A DNA stretch of 64,000 bases from Micropterix aruncella (GCA_944548615.1 OX155957.1:22155535-22219534), one strand, 5' to 3'. Positions 24,498 through 36,275 are shown, counted from the stretch's first letter. Program-made: numbers and translations. Notes: generated by a model from the sequence alone, not told the origin.

Positions 24498-24872
24498 AAC
24501 ACGCTTTTGGGCTATGATACGATATTCACATACACACGGCTATGATACAATATTCCATCATGGAATGCCAGTGCCTCTCTTCCGGCTTCATCATCAGACC
24601 TTGAAACCTAATCGTGGTCAAAGTTCATTCCAAGACTTTTCTAACAAGTCCAAACACGGCTATGATACGATGTTCCATCATGAAGTTCCAGTTCATATCT
24701 TCCGACTCCATCATCAGATCAGTTCGACAGTACCATACTATTGTATTGTCACAGAACTACATACAGCTGCCAATTTTCATGACGCTACGATCCTTGGAAG
24801 ATGGTTAAATTAGTTACCTTAGATTCCATTAGATAGTTAGTTACATACATGTCGACCTAATAAAAGCGTGTT
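24498..24872 (+). mobile_element. Minisatellite-bearing MITE K1 (120-bp units)
   Basis: Terminal inverted repeats AACACGCTTTT (24498-24508) and AAAAGCGTGTT (24862-24872). Inside are tandem units of exactly 120 bp marked by CGGCTATGATAC (24537, 24657), each followed by TTCCATCATG and CATCATCAGA. The right part reads CCTTGGAAGATGGTTAAATT, a sequence I remember as widespread in lepidopteran genomes. Non-coding; translated frames follow the repeats. Confidence 0.8.
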
Positions 24873-25487
24873 AAAAAAACGTTAGTCGTGCCTCCGTTAA
24901 ATAATTATTAATTTTGACTACTATTGAGTAGGTACAGGTAGGTAACAACAATTTGTGGTTAAACTATACGAAATGTATAGTTCAAAATAGCCTCAAAATG
25001 TACCTGGAAGACACTCAAGATGACTTCTCTAGCTCTGCTTCGAACAGGATGACCGCAGAAAGGTGAAAGAGATGCGGGGTTTACCCACGCGGTAGGAGAG
25101 TATGACAATTTTTTAAATGACTGTATACACGAGAGTGCCCGCTTTAGGCACTATGCCCGCTTTAGACTCCTTCCCCTACGCTTGAACTTCACCATAGTGA
25201 AAAGTTTGAACCACAACCTTCTGCCTATAGTAAGTTGGAATAAATAACTATAGGGACAAGTATATTTGAAATCCAGGCATCTCCATCCTTTGCGGTTAAC
25301 TAACCCACCCATCCGAGTGCCTGTAGCACTGGTACCTATAACACACTTTCAGGTACCTATTCTTCGTTGAAGACAAAAAAAGAGATGCAAAATATGGTTA
25401 AGAACTGCCATTTATTATCAACTAACCTACATAGATACTATTTGCCAGATATCCAGGGAAGTGAATATTAAAATAAGATAATAGTAA

Positions 25488-25640
25488 AAACACATTTTTT
25501 AAAACAGCTTTTATTAACGTGCTCTGTCCCGAGGCTACTCTGGATGCAGCAGCCATGTCATAGTGGAACTTAGAACGGGATATCGTAATTGAATTCTATA
25601 CAGAATTTCGTGTTTTGTGCTGTTGGCCGTTAAGAAGTCC
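25488..25640 (-). mobile_element. Minisatellite MITE K2, truncated to about one 119-bp unit
   Basis: The end GTAAAAACACATTTTTTAAA, then AGCTTTTATTAACGTGCTCT, matches the ends at 28645-28675 and 56945-56985. One 119-bp unit follows (GCAGCCATGTCATAGTGG). Sequence beyond about 25640 is unrelated. Confidence 0.7.
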
Positions 25641-26698
25641 GGTCTGTATACCGAGAGAACAGTCGACGCTATCTTGAGCGACAGCGCATTGCGAAAATAG
25701 GGTTCGAGGAAAATGGGCAGAGGGGTATGTCTCGACGAACGCATTTGGTTAGCATTACGCGCAGGTAAATGTTGGCGACTTTTTCGCACGTTTGCATATC
25801 AGCGAGGGACGAGTAGCGGACATCTGGCGGCCGTATGTGGGCCCTTACGACTCGTGACCTATTCACTTCAATCTCAATTTTGTTCTAAGAGAAGGTACTG
25901 TCTGGTATACTATGGAATTAGGGAGGCATGACCATTGCCACTCTGTCGATCTTATGTAAACAGCAATTTCTTAATGTAGCTGTTCTGTGAAATTTGGTTG
26001 GCGATCACTGCATCAGAAAAATGCATGACAACAATTCAATCATGCGTCCTCTCCGTTTCTGACGGTATCTGGACAGGGGCCGCGTACAAGAAGTGTGAAA
26101 TTACGAAATGCCATCCACCAGATGAATTGGATTATTACAACTGTCAAAACCGAATCACGGCATAAAACAATTTACAGAGACTCTCAAACTTACGAGGTAA
26201 AAATATAATGTTATACGATTCTTCTTATTGCACTCATCCTAGAACTCAGCGATAAACCTAAACGGAATCACAGCCGCTGCGTTTTGAAAATCAGTGGGGG
26301 ATCGGCAGCCCGAGGAGCGGTGAAACTCCCACTTCACCAACAGAGGTTTTTTTTTTTTGTAGGATTACAGAGTTTTAAATGAAATTTTACTTTCATACAA
26401 TAAAATACCCATGTAAAAAGTTGTCTTCATCCTTTCCTCATCTTTTATTTATTTATTTATTTATTTATTTATCCTATTTGTTATAGTTACATAAAAAAGA
26501 TTGTGTTCATTTTTTTTAACACATTTTAAAAGAATACATATGAAGAAAATCGCGAAAGGGCATTAACTTGTCAGGATTACATCACCCCACTAGGTATACG
26601 CCTGTGTTGGGGTGATGGATATATAGTTCTGTGGTATTATTTCCTGAGCCTGTAGCCTTGCCTGCTGTCCTTCTGTCTTAAAAAAAAAAACAATACGT
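25641..26698. other. Intergenic DNA with a simple repeat
   Basis: No gene recognised. A (TTTA)n tract lies at about 26447-26475. The block CATCACCCC ... GGGGTGATG (about 26580-26617) can form a hairpin. Confidence 0.4.
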
Positions 26699-27557
26699 AA
26701 TATACTAATATTATAAAAAGGTAAAGTTTGTGAGGTTGTAGGAAGTAATCTCTGTATCTACTGAACCATTTTTTTTAATTCTTTTACCAATAGAAAGCCA
26801 CGTTATTTGTCATAGCCTATATATTAATCCGAAAAATTAAAAGACTTTTCCGTAGTAGTCGGAATTGCAAAGTAAGTCGGAGAAAAAACGGTCGAATGAA
26901 AACGTTTCTTACGAACGTTGCCTTAACGATGATAGATATATGATTGAGTTTTTGGGAAAAGTTGTAGAGCTTGATAATGCCTACAAAAATGTCAGCGACA
27001 GCATATGTTTAACTTTTATATTTAAGTCACAAAAAGTAGTTTTTCATATTAAAAAAATATTTTAAATCGTTAGGTCATGTTTATTGGTTATATTATCAAC
27101 AATTATGAATTCTTACCAAAATAAGTAAATTTATCGTCTCAAGTGTTTAAAAAAAAGACTTTTCCCTTTTACTGCATATAATTTTCCTTTTACTGCATAC
27201 ATGGTTAAACAGATAATACGACATAGGTATGGAACCGCGACCGTATCTCGGGTTGGAACTCCTGAAAGAATGGTACCAAATAATAACATTACATCTAATA
27301 TAGTATACAGAGAAGTTTTGAACAATTAAAATAAACATAATTTATACAATAATAATCATTTCATTCACTCATTAGAAACCTGTTAATATAGCCAAATCGG
27401 CATGCAAATACATACATACATATGCAGTAAAAATATAACCCTCCTTTTGGCAGTCAGGAAATAACTAATAGCACACAGTACTAACCGTACCACACTCATA
27501 ATTTCATCACAAGTAAAAACGTTTACCGCCCAACGAAGTGGGCACGGGTCAGCTAGT
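26699..27557 (+). mobile_element. Helitron, copy B, near full length
   Basis: Starts TATACTAATATTATAAAAAG (the usual leading TC is mutated) and ends with the hairpin GCCCAACGAAGTGGGC (27528-27543) nine bases before CTAGT (27553-27557), the structure that stops rolling-circle transfer. About 860 bp, with no Rep/helicase gene, so non-autonomous. Related to copy A over its first 430 bp. Confidence 0.8.
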
Positions 27558-27727
27558 AAATAGATAAATTCAGCATTGTGAATGGTGCCTGCCTGCTCGC
27601 TTAAATATCCCAGGTCGCGCTTAACGACAATAAATTATATACAGAATTTTCTCATAGGAAATTATTTGAGTGGAAAGTACCTCGCTACTGCTAGTGTCCA
27701 TTAAAATTATATATATTAATATTTTTA

Positions 27728-28675
27728 CAAGCTTTTATGATATTTACCTTTCGATGTTTGTTAGTTTGTTAGTTTGTTTAGGTCAAATCTTGCAAGCTGA
27801 ATTAGAAACACATCCTCTTATCCTATGAAATTGGTATTTTGCATGTTGGTTCAGTTTCTGAACGATGACAATACATTTCTATGGTGAGCATGACCTGATT
27901 CTACAACTAAACAACTAGAGTTGTCAACTACAACGGGCGAACCCGTCACCTCAGGAAGTTTTAACAATTAGTCGTTCTATCTCCCTGGAGTGAGCGCAGA
28001 AGACTTGGACAAAACAGTCCACCGTCAAGCTCCGCCACAATCCCGTAAGAGGCCAAAGCCTTATCCGCGAGATAGCCAGGAGTGTTACCCAGCGGGCTTA
28101 CACTCACGCCCTTACTTCCAATCGCGACCTGATTACTCCAGTCTCTCGATTGTTTACGAGTTCGAGGTCGATTGCGAGGCCCTCTCCCTTACGAAGCGAT
28201 GAAACGGTGTATACCGAATATATCGCGGACCACGGCATCCTTCGACCTGACTGTACACCCAAGATCGGCTCCCGACGAGGCTACTCTTCCACGACCAACA
28301 GCACAGACACACAATTTTGTATACGCATTCAATTATGATAGCTCGTTTAAAATTCCACCGTGACATGGCTGCTGTACCCAGGGTTGGCTTCCGACGAGGG
28401 CACTCATCAACGGTCAACAGCACAGAAACGAAATTTTGTAAACTCATTAAAATATTATAGCCCGTTCTAAGTTTCACAGCCATAGGGCTGCTGCACCCAG
28501 GGTTGGCTTCCAACGAGGGGACTCCTCAACGGTTAACAGCGCAAACACGAAATTCTGTATAGCATTCAATTATGATAGCCCGTTCTAAGTTCCACTATGA
28601 CATGGCTTCTGCACCCAAGGTTGGCTCGGGACAGAGCATTTTAATAAAAGCTTGTTTTAAAAATGTGTTTTTAAT
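27728..28675 (+). mobile_element. Minisatellite-bearing MITE K3 (119-bp units), carrying retroposon e
   Basis: The left end ACAAGCTTTTATGAT and right end TTAATAAAAGCTTGTTT are imperfect inverted repeats. Units of about 119 bp are marked by CACCCAGGGTTGGCTTCC. It shares the left region (GCATGACCTGATTCT) with K5, K6 and K7. Retroposon e splits the left part at 27906-28243. Non-coding. Confidence 0.75.
27906..28243 (+). mobile_element. 670-bp retroposon family, copy e, 3'-truncated
   Basis: Only the first half of the family is present, ending ACCACGGCATCCTTC. It is flanked by GACCTGATTCTACA (27892-27905) and GACCTGACTGTACA (28244-28257), a 14-bp duplication with two mismatches, within MITE K3. 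Loss of the 3' half together with a good target duplication is unusual for LINE-driven insertion. Confidence 0.75.
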
Positions 28676-28689
28676 ATCAAATTTTATTT

Positions 28690-29078
28690 AATACCGACTT
28701 ATGCAATTCTATTGCTAAAAAAATAAACACAGACTTCCCTATTTTTTTAGACCCTTATTGATAGATTGATGCGTTTGTACCCATTTTTTTACATTTTAAT
28801 ACTTTAGTGAATGTTTGCATATATCTAAGGTCTCGTTTACTGGATACTCGCTTGAGTATTTTACAGTTTCACGTTTAACAATAGGTAGGTTGATATTGCA
28901 AGATGTTACAAGATAAGTAAGTACCTATATAGACTTAATTAATGTAAGCGATCACGTACCTTCCTGGATATATTTCTTGAGGAGTGACTGAGGTCTTAGC
29001 CGATTCACACGATTTGATTTGCGTTAGGAGTTTATTGTAGCAGAATAGAATAAAACAGAAGTGTTGGTTGAGATTTTT
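28690..29078. other. Intergenic DNA, nothing recognised
   Basis: AT-rich spacer between MITE K3 and retroposon f. Confidence 0.4.
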
Positions 29079-29091
29079 GTTCTCCAAGCAA

Positions 29092-29761
29092 CTTGCGGTG
29101 TCAACTACAACGGACGAGCCCGTCACCACAGGACGTTTTAACGATTTTTCGTTCTGTCGCCCTGCAGTGAACGTAGAAGACTTGGACAGAACAATCCAAC
29201 GTCCAGCTACGTCAAAACCCGCAAGAAGCCAACGCTTTTACCGCGAGATAGCCGGTATGTTACCTGGCGGGCCGACCCTCGCGCCCTTGCTTACAATTGT
29301 GACCAGATTTCTCCGGTCTCTCGATTGGTTCCGAGTTCGAGGTCGCTTGCGCGGTCCTCTCCCTTACGAAGCGGTGAAACGGTGTGCACCGAATCTATCG
29401 CGGACCAAGGCGTCCTTTGCCCGACTCTGAACCGGGATCGGATGGCCAATGGTCATTTCAAGAGCAGTCGCCGTAAGGTAGGCAACCACCCCCGCTCTAT
29501 AGGAAACAATACAGTTCCCAGACTCCCCCGACTGCTAGTCGGAGAGCACAATCGATTGGCTTGCGCCGCTCGGTGCGCAGACCGTCCAGGAGCGCCAGAG
29601 GTTTGATTCCCAGGGGAGACTGGTTGACCCAGTGTCCTACCCAGGATTCGCACCCCATGCGTGGAGGCGATCGGATGGGTGTTGACCCGTGAGTGTGACC
29701 GACCCTGAACACATGGGTCATCGTGGCCACCTCATCATGGGCCCATTAGCTCCCTAAAGCA
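29092..29761 (+). mobile_element. 670-bp retroposon family, copy f, full length
   Basis: Direct repeats GTTCTCCAAGCAA (29079-29091) and GTTCTTCAAGCAA (29762-29774), 13 bp with one mismatch, bound a 670-bp copy ending ATTAGCTCCCTAAAGCA. One of the best preserved members. Two overlapping frames (29068-29430, 29325-29606) run through it, as expected of GC-rich non-coding sequence. Confidence 0.88.
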
Positions 29762-30129
29762 GTTCTTCAAGCAATACGGATATTATCCATTTTTGAATGC
29801 GACTGAATTTATCACAGCCATGGTTGATTATACTTTTCTAACTCAAAAGAGAAATACTGGCCATGTCCTATATTTTAAATCTGAATCAAGGTAAAACTGA
29901 TAACCCTAGCTTACTAGCTAAGGTGGATCTTTTTATGCCGAATTCGTGCACAAATGTGGACCTTTGTGCTCGATCGCTCTATCTTTTCGCGGAGCCGTTC
30001 TCGCGAGATAAAACTTGTTGGCGCGTCTTTCGAGGCGCTTAAATGATATTAACTCGATGGGTTGATATTTCACTGTTTTTACCGCCAAACAGCATCAGTT
30101 TAAATTGTAGCATCTGATTTCTTCCGCTG

Positions 30130-30551
30130 GGTAATTGACTTTTAGCCGAGCTTTGCGTGAGCTGGGCCCATTGACCCGGGGTTCTGGATGTGGCCTCGCA
30201 GGGCGGCGCGCCCTGCAGCAGGTATCTTTCGAGGCGCCTGATGGTTCAGGCACCTTGTGGTGAAATGATGAGACGGGAATAGGTCATGGCATCTTCTGCT
30301 GCGAAAGACTGCAGTGCTGCGATAGCCGCCCACGCTGGCGGTCCGCTAATCGAACAGACTGCGCGGGTACGGCTTCCGGACTTCTGGTGGCCTGGTGTGC
30401 AACGGAGTGAGCTGACGGTTGTGCTCGTGCAGCGAGGTGTCAGCCCCTTTGGTACATGGCGCGCGCAAGGCACTTTATGAATTCCTCGACAGACTCTTTG
30501 TCTCTATAGTTGCGCTCCAGAATCGCGTTTCGGAAGTACATTGGGATGCAC
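30130..30551 (-). pseudogene. GC-rich remnant, possible retroelement gag/ORF1-like piece
   Basis: On the minus strand, 30551 to about 30436 encodes some 38 codons including MYFRNAILERNYRDKESV and EEFIKCLARAMYQRG, then a stop. The style resembles a gag or ORF1 segment, but I cannot place it. It lies just downstream of retroposon g, and on the far side of g is the ORF1-like remnant at 31240-31610 on the same strand. The two may be parts of one element split by g. The remaining GC-rich sequence down to 30130 is not recognised. Confidence 0.3.
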
Positions 30552-30564
30552 CTAGCTGTTGCCG

Positions 30565-31234
30565 GTTAGGAGTTAATGGGCCCTTGCTAAGTTGGCCACG
30601 AAGACCCATTCTGTTCAGGGTTGGTCATACTCACGGGTCAACACCTATTCGACGACATCCACGCATAAAGTGCGTGCCTGGGTATGACTCTGGCCTTATG
30701 GTTAGTTTCCCCTGGGAATCAATATTCTGGCGCTCCTGGACGGTCTTTGCACCGTGCGGCGTAAGCGAATCGACTGTTCACTCTGACTAACAGTCGGGGG
30801 AATCTGGAAGCAGTACTGTTTCCTATAGAGCGGGGATGGTTGCGGACCTTACGGCGACTGCTCTTGAAACGACCATCGGCTATCCGATCCTGGGTGAACA
30901 GCCGGGCAAAGGACACTGTGGTCCGCGATAGATTCGGTAAACACCGTTTCACCGCTTCGTAAGGGAGAGGACCGCGCAAGCGACCACGAACTCGTAACCA
31001 ATCGAGAGACTGGAGTAATCTGGTCACAATTGGAAGTAAGGGCGTGAGTGTAAGCCCGCCGGGTAACACTCCTGGCTATCTCGCGGTTAAGGCGTTGGCC
31101 TCTTACGGGCTTGTGGCGGAGCTAGATAGTGGACTGTTTTTGTCCTCATGTCTTCTACGCTCACTCCAGGGAGATAGAACGAATGATCGTTAAAACTTCC
31201 TGTGGTGACGGGCTCACCCGTTGTAGTCGACAAC
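30565..31234 (-). mobile_element. 670-bp retroposon family, copy g
   Basis: Full-length minus-strand copy, from GTTGTCGACTACAACGGGTG at 31233 down to CATTAACTCCTAA at 30565. Flanking sequences (about 30553-30564 and 31240-31252) are only weakly alike (GCTGTTGCCGG, GTTGTTGCTAG), consistent with an old target duplication. A minus-strand frame of 116 codons (31069-30719) crosses it. Confidence 0.75.
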
Positions 31235-31239
31235 CCTTG

Positions 31240-31610
31240 TTGTTGTTGCTAGTGATGGCTTACATGATTTCATCGTATTTCGCATTTAGGAAGTCAGCGA
31301 ATTCTTCTATTTCACCGATTTTGGTTTTCATTTCATCGCTTAAATTTTGGGATCTAGAGAATAGAGAATTTAGGAGATTGAGAATTAAATCCGACGGGAA
31401 ATTCGCATCATTCATAGCTATTGCTAGAAAGTTTGAAGAACCCTGCGTTCGGGTTGCGTGTTGCGCGCAGCGCGGGCGGCGGTCGCAGATGATAGATGAC
31501 CATACTGAGACGAATGTGATGGATAAGTGTTGCCGAAACGCCGCCGGCCTTTTGCCCCATTCGGATTCTCCGGCAAGAGAGATCCTTTCGTCGGCACCGC
31601 CTTCATAATC
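31240..31610 (-). pseudogene. Probable LINE ORF1 remnant with coiled-coil segment
   Basis: A minus-strand frame ending in TAA near 31248 reads MNDANFPSDLILNLLNSLFS, then SRSQNLSDEMKTKIGEIEEF and ADFLNAKYDEIM. The heptad-like, leucine- and charge-rich pattern followed by an F/L-N-x-K/Q-Y/F-DE motif is like the coiled coil in ORF1 proteins of some insect LINEs. Upstream, another frame starts at 31606 (MKAVPTKGSLLPENPNGAKG) and ends at 31424, so a frameshift is likely if the two belong together. Family recalled from memory; no search done. Confidence 0.4.
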
Positions 31611-31794
31611 TATTACTTGTTTAACGCAACAAATGAACCGACACAGACTGCACTATACGGCAGTAATTTGCCTTAATCTGGCCACAGAGCCTAGGGTCGC
31701 GTGCTTCGTTTCATACTTATAGATTGTTTTTAAAATTTGAACAATTATAAAACAAAGCCCTCAAAAGGCGTCTATATGACTGTCTGCTTAATCG

Positions 31795-32471
31795 GAAGCT
31801 AATGGGCCCTTGCTGAGTTGCCCACGAAGACCCATTCTGTTCAGGGTTGATCACACTCACAGGTCAACACCCATCCGGCGGCCTCCACGCATGAAGTGCG
31901 AGCCTGGGTAGGACTCTGGCTTTATGGTCAGTTTACCCTAGGAATCAACCTTCTGGCGCTCCTGGACGGTCTGCACACCGTGCGGCGTAAGCCAATCGAC
32001 TGTGCACTCCGACTAACAGTCGGGGGAGTCTGGAAGCAGTAGGTACTGTTTCCTATAGAGCGGGGGTGGTTGCGGACTTTCGGGCGACTGCTCTTGAAAC
32101 GACCATCGGCTACCCTATCCTGGGTGAACATCCGGGCAAAGGATGCCGTGGTCCGCGATAGATTCGGTACACACCGTCTTACCGCTTCGTAAGGGAGAGG
32201 ACCGCGCAAGCGACCTCGAACTCGTAACCAATCGAGAGACCAGAGTAATCTGGTCACAATTGGAAGTAAGGGCGTGAGTATGAGCCTGCTGGGTAACCCA
32301 CCTAGTTATCTCGCGGTTAAGGCGTTGGCCTCTTACGGGCATGAGGCGGAGCTAGACGGTAGACTGTTTTTGTTCAAGTCTTCTGCGTTCACCTCACGGG
32401 GGATAGAACGACTAATCGTTAAAACTTCCTGAGATGACGAGTTCGACCCGTTGTAGTTGACAACTCTATTC
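31795..32471 (-). mobile_element. 670-bp retroposon family, copy h, full length with perfect TSD
   Basis: The 13-bp sequence GTCTGCTTAATCG occurs exactly at 31782-31794 and 32472-32484. The 677 bp between is a complete minus-strand copy, from GAATAGAGTTGTCAACTACA at its 5' end to CCCATTAGCTTCC at its 3' end. This copy defines the element best: no inverted termini, no poly(A), and a 13-bp duplication as in LINE-mediated retroposition. A small insertion (AGGTACT near 32040) breaks the frame found in copy g. Confidence 0.92.
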
Positions 32472-32484
32472 GTCTGCTTAATCG

Positions 32485-33740
32485 CGATAAACACAATAAC
32501 CGGTGGACGGATTTCGATGTGGTTTCCACTGTTTGTTAGAGAGAATTTTGAGGAAGGTTCATTTGTATGGAGAGAGTAGCAATCATTGGACCAGCGCTTT
32601 CATTGGACCACTATAGTATTTCGAAAACTATGTCAGCTAGCAACGACAAAACAAGTCGAGACAAGCCGCTCGCGTCTCAGTCGCCGCCCCCCCTAACCTC
32701 AGTCACGCTGCGACTAGTTGGGAGAAGATACGTGTGTGCCGTGCCAGTGTTCACGTTGGTCAAAAACTAAAAATTGATCAATTTAATTCTGATCAATTCG
32801 ATGTACCTAAGTATCATTCTAGTCATGTCTGTCAGCATGTCTAGTGTAAAGTTTAAAACAAATTTATTGTGTTTCTATGTATGAGCATTTATTTCGAGTG
32901 ATTACCCTACTTTACTACACTTATGTCGAGTTGCTATCAATTGATGGCAACTTAGTGGTCCAATAGGAGCGACAGTGATCCAATAAAGGCAACAGCGTCA
33001 AAGTTATTTTTTTTCATTTATTAGGAAAATGTTATTCTAAATCGTACGTAACTTAAAATATCAAATGTTTAGATCCTAACAGACAGAAACAAAGTAATAT
33101 TTTGTTTTGTTTTAATGACATATTTCAAGATATGAGGTAGTAAAGTTAAGTGGTCCATTCATAGCAACTCTCCCCTAATATATTTAAAATATTTTAAAAT
33201 CCGGTATGCAGACGACCTTCAACCCCCCCCCCCCCCTCGAGCACCCTCTTCCGACCACCCGCCTCCCGACCACCCTCCTCCCCGTCCGATAGTGATTGAG
33301 TCAAGTGGCTATGATAGCAAAAATAGTATTTTTTGGTATTTTGAATTACTTGCGTGTTAATAATATGGTATTTTTCCACAAATGATGTAGTATTTTCTTA
33401 AATACGGCCGTTTTTGCGTCGCTTGTATGCGAGATATTCTAACCAAAGCGTTGTAACAAAAATCGTAAGTTTTGGCGTGACATGCAGTGTCCAGAAACGT
33501 GTAATACACCTTGAAACACGCTAAGCACGATTATTTCGGTATTCCGTCAGGTTCCTAGACAAATATAGTGTTTCCCAGCTTTTCCTTGGTGTTACACTCC
33601 TGTTTCGTGTTCTTCCGTGTTGCCCAGAAGTCTCAAGCATGTTTTTATGTATCTTTTATGTTTTCTCGGCGTCTCCATTGGACCTAAGCATAAAAAACCG
33701 CATCTTCCAAGCTCCCAGTCCAAGATTGTCATTTTCGCGA
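32485..33740. other. Intergenic DNA with a C-rich tract
   Basis: No gene recognised. A run of 14 C at 33223-33236, followed by C-rich sequence and then CCGATAGTGATTG, resembles the region at 40045-40175. Confidence 0.4.
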
Positions 33741-33743
33741 TGT

Positions 33744-33792
33744 TTGACAGCTGTCAACTTCTGTTCAGGTTGGTTTACAGGCAGTGTTGCCA
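33744..33792. promoter_or_regulatory. Possible core-promoter motifs
   Basis: TTGACAGCTGTCAA (perfect 14-bp palindrome, 33744-33757) is followed 24 bases on by GCAGTGTTGCCA (33781-33792), whose complement TGGCAACACTGC resembles insect TSS-proximal motifs. I recall this pairing upstream of insect genes. No coding gene is identified on either side, so the call is weak. Confidence 0.25.
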
Positions 33793-34147
33793 TTCTTGCG
33801 CCCGGTGAAGCAGATCGTTGCCGGCGGTTAAAATAACACGCAAATATTAAAAGCAATGTTAAGAAATGTTGTAAATATGCTAACAATCCTTGTTGTATAT
33901 TTATTAATATTAAAACATTTTTTTTTTAACTTGAGTTGGTAACAGTTGTTTTGCTGAAATGTTGGCGGTCTGAGCTTCCTAAAGTTACGTCACACTTCCG
34001 CCCTGCTCACTTGATACCAAAATGGGAAAAAGGTGCGATTGATTTTGTGTCAAGGAAGTGAAAAAGTGCCTTAATCGGCGGTGTCAAGAGTGCACCTGTT
34101 AGTGGAGTGACAAAAATATGATGTAATTTAGTTCGTGTTTTTCTGGG

Positions 34148-34227
34148 GTGAGTCAACCATTTTACTCGAAGCTAGGTTATACGCCATGATGCCTGAGATA
34201 ACCAGAGATTTTCCTGTTTGCCCACAG
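34148..34227 (+). other. Candidate 80-bp intron
   Basis: TCTGGG|GTGAGTC is a strong donor match, and TTTTCCTGTTTGCCCACAG|GAG is a pyrimidine-rich acceptor. The putative transcript would have a first exon near 33960-34147 and a second ending after AATAAA at 34394-34399. There is no long frame in the spliced product, so a non-coding RNA or a retroelement leader are alternatives to a gene's 5' end. Confidence 0.25.
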
Positions 34228-34714
34228 GAGTGGTACTTTATTTAACCTAATTTCTGTCCGTTTGCAACAAATGTTCTGAGAACCGTCACCAGCGTCATTA
34301 CCGCGGAGATTCTGAGAATTTTCAACATCATGCTGACCTGAAGAAGGCAGCCACTTTTACCGGCTGTCACAGCTTCTCCACTGAACAAAGAAGAATAAAC
34401 GAACTACTCATCAATGTGAAAACTGTCTTTTTATTGCTTTTATTTCCAGGCATTCCGACGCATAAGCCTCATTCAGTGCAAGAAAAAACCACCACCCACC
34501 CCTCGAGATGTGATTTTTCTTTATGATAACCTCACTTTAGTTTTTTTGTTTTTTTTTTGACGGTAGTATTTTTTTTTAGTTTCGTGGTTTTCCTCTAAAA
34601 CCATGTGGCGCTCAAAATTTCTTATCTCTCATTCGGCATGACGTAGATTTTTTTGATGGTAAAATTCTGTTGCTTTTGATACTTTTTACGCAAACCGCGT
34701 GCTTAATATTGTTA

Positions 34715-35035
34715 TAGCGTGATTTCGGTCCAACAAGGTATCTGTGTACCGAATTTCAAGTCTCTTACTGCAATATTTCGAGATTGAAGTATGATTAGCG
34801 CGCTCTCTGGTGGATCGATTTCAACTACAATATTTCAATCTTGTCATGACTAAATGATGCCTGCAGGTCAAATTTCAGCTCAATCGGATGAAGCGTTTGG
34901 GCACTATCATCGATGAATACACACACACATAGCGACACACAGACTTACAGAGAGACTTCAGTCTGGAAATGGTCTTATTCGTTTTGGGAGGTGTCAAATG
35001 CATATATATTTGTCTTGATCTTGAACAAACAAGGC
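34715..35035 (-). repeat. Dispersed repeat R, copy 2
   Basis: Reverse complement shows GACTGAAGTCTCTCTGT, a GT-rich stretch, CAAACGCTTCATCCGATTGAG and TCAATCTCGAAATATTG, in the order seen in the copies at 39190 and 58565. Non-coding. Confidence 0.65.
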
Positions 35036-35985
35036 GGCCGTTGCGGCCAAAAGCTATATGAAGCATAATTTTGTGGCCTGGTTGTGAGAACACGAAAAAG
35101 AATTTTAATACAATTATGCCGGATTTTAAAAACCCAATTGCCTAAACGAAATTGCTAAATTATTTCCATAATAATTGTAAATTATCTTTATTCTGTTTCC
35201 AAAAAAATAAAAACGAGCGAGATTTGTCTTCAGTTTTTGAAAAACCTAGAGATGATTCTCAATATTAAAAAATACTGTCTACACCAGCGTATGGTCTATT
35301 TGCATAGTACCAAGACAGTTTTTGGAACTTCCATACAAAAAATATAAGAAAAAAATGTGTGAAATTACGTAATTTCCAGAAATGTTATGGCCAAACATTA
35401 TTTTTTTCTATTTATAAAAGATACTTTTGAGTTATATAAAAAATACCACAGTGATCTTAAGTCATTTTATTATTGTAATCTAATTTTTACTTTATAAAAA
35501 ACTATTCATTTGATAAATTATTATATTATAATTTAAAAGCCAAATCGACTATATTAGACGACGCGCGAAGCCGAAATCGTCATTCGTAATTGGCCACTGC
35601 CAACGGTGGAACGTATCCCCTTGTCGCCGCGGTATACCTATACATCTTTATGTATAAATCGAAAGCGCGCGGGCGCGTGGCATTGCAATAATACCTAAAT
35701 TTTTAGTCTCGTCAAATCGGAATCAACAAATAGCCGTTCGTACGCATTTTGAAAATTATGTCTATCTGATCGCGACACACGCATGAGCCGCTGCCTGCAC
35801 AGACAACGCCTAAATAAAAAAAAACGATTATTTTTTTAGTAAGTAGTAATTGTAATACGAAAATAATAAGGGCTACCTACAATAAAATTAATATTTTTTC
35901 ACAGAATTGTAAAATTATAATTTTTATTGGGATTATGCCCTACGCGCTTTAAAAAAATGATTTATGAGCGATATAAATTCACTTA
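35036..35985. other. AT-rich intergenic DNA
   Basis: Nothing recognisable as a gene or shared repeat. Confidence 0.4.
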
Positions 35986-36275
35986 CGTTGGGGCGAAATA
36001 ACATTGTAAAATTTTGGATAGAATATCTAATATACAAGCTACAATAATAATATTAAAATTCCTCCATACATTTTGAATAAATAATAATGCCACCTGTCGG
36101 CGCTTAAGGTAATCCTGCCCTTAGACGAGAAACAAACCGCGCTACCCGAGGTGTTTGCGTCAGAACCAACCGGGTCGGGAGAGCTCATCGATTTTATTTA
36201 TGAAATTAATATTCAGAAGAAATCAGTCCTTGGCTTTTTACCAGGAAAGTCTTGACGTGACACAACCAGTTTTTT
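35986..36275 (+). repeat. Repeat R tail segment
   Basis: Contains AAACAAACCGCGC, TTTATTTATGAAATTAATATTC, a TCAGTCCTTGGCT block and GGAAAGTCTTGACGTGACACAA, matching the 3' part of the longer copy at 58900-59166. Confidence 0.6.

Noticed and set aside
30130..30480. GC-rich segment as bacterial contamination or transfer
   Set aside because: It is bounded by insect repeats, and its frames match no bacterial protein I recognise. A decayed retroelement is more likely.
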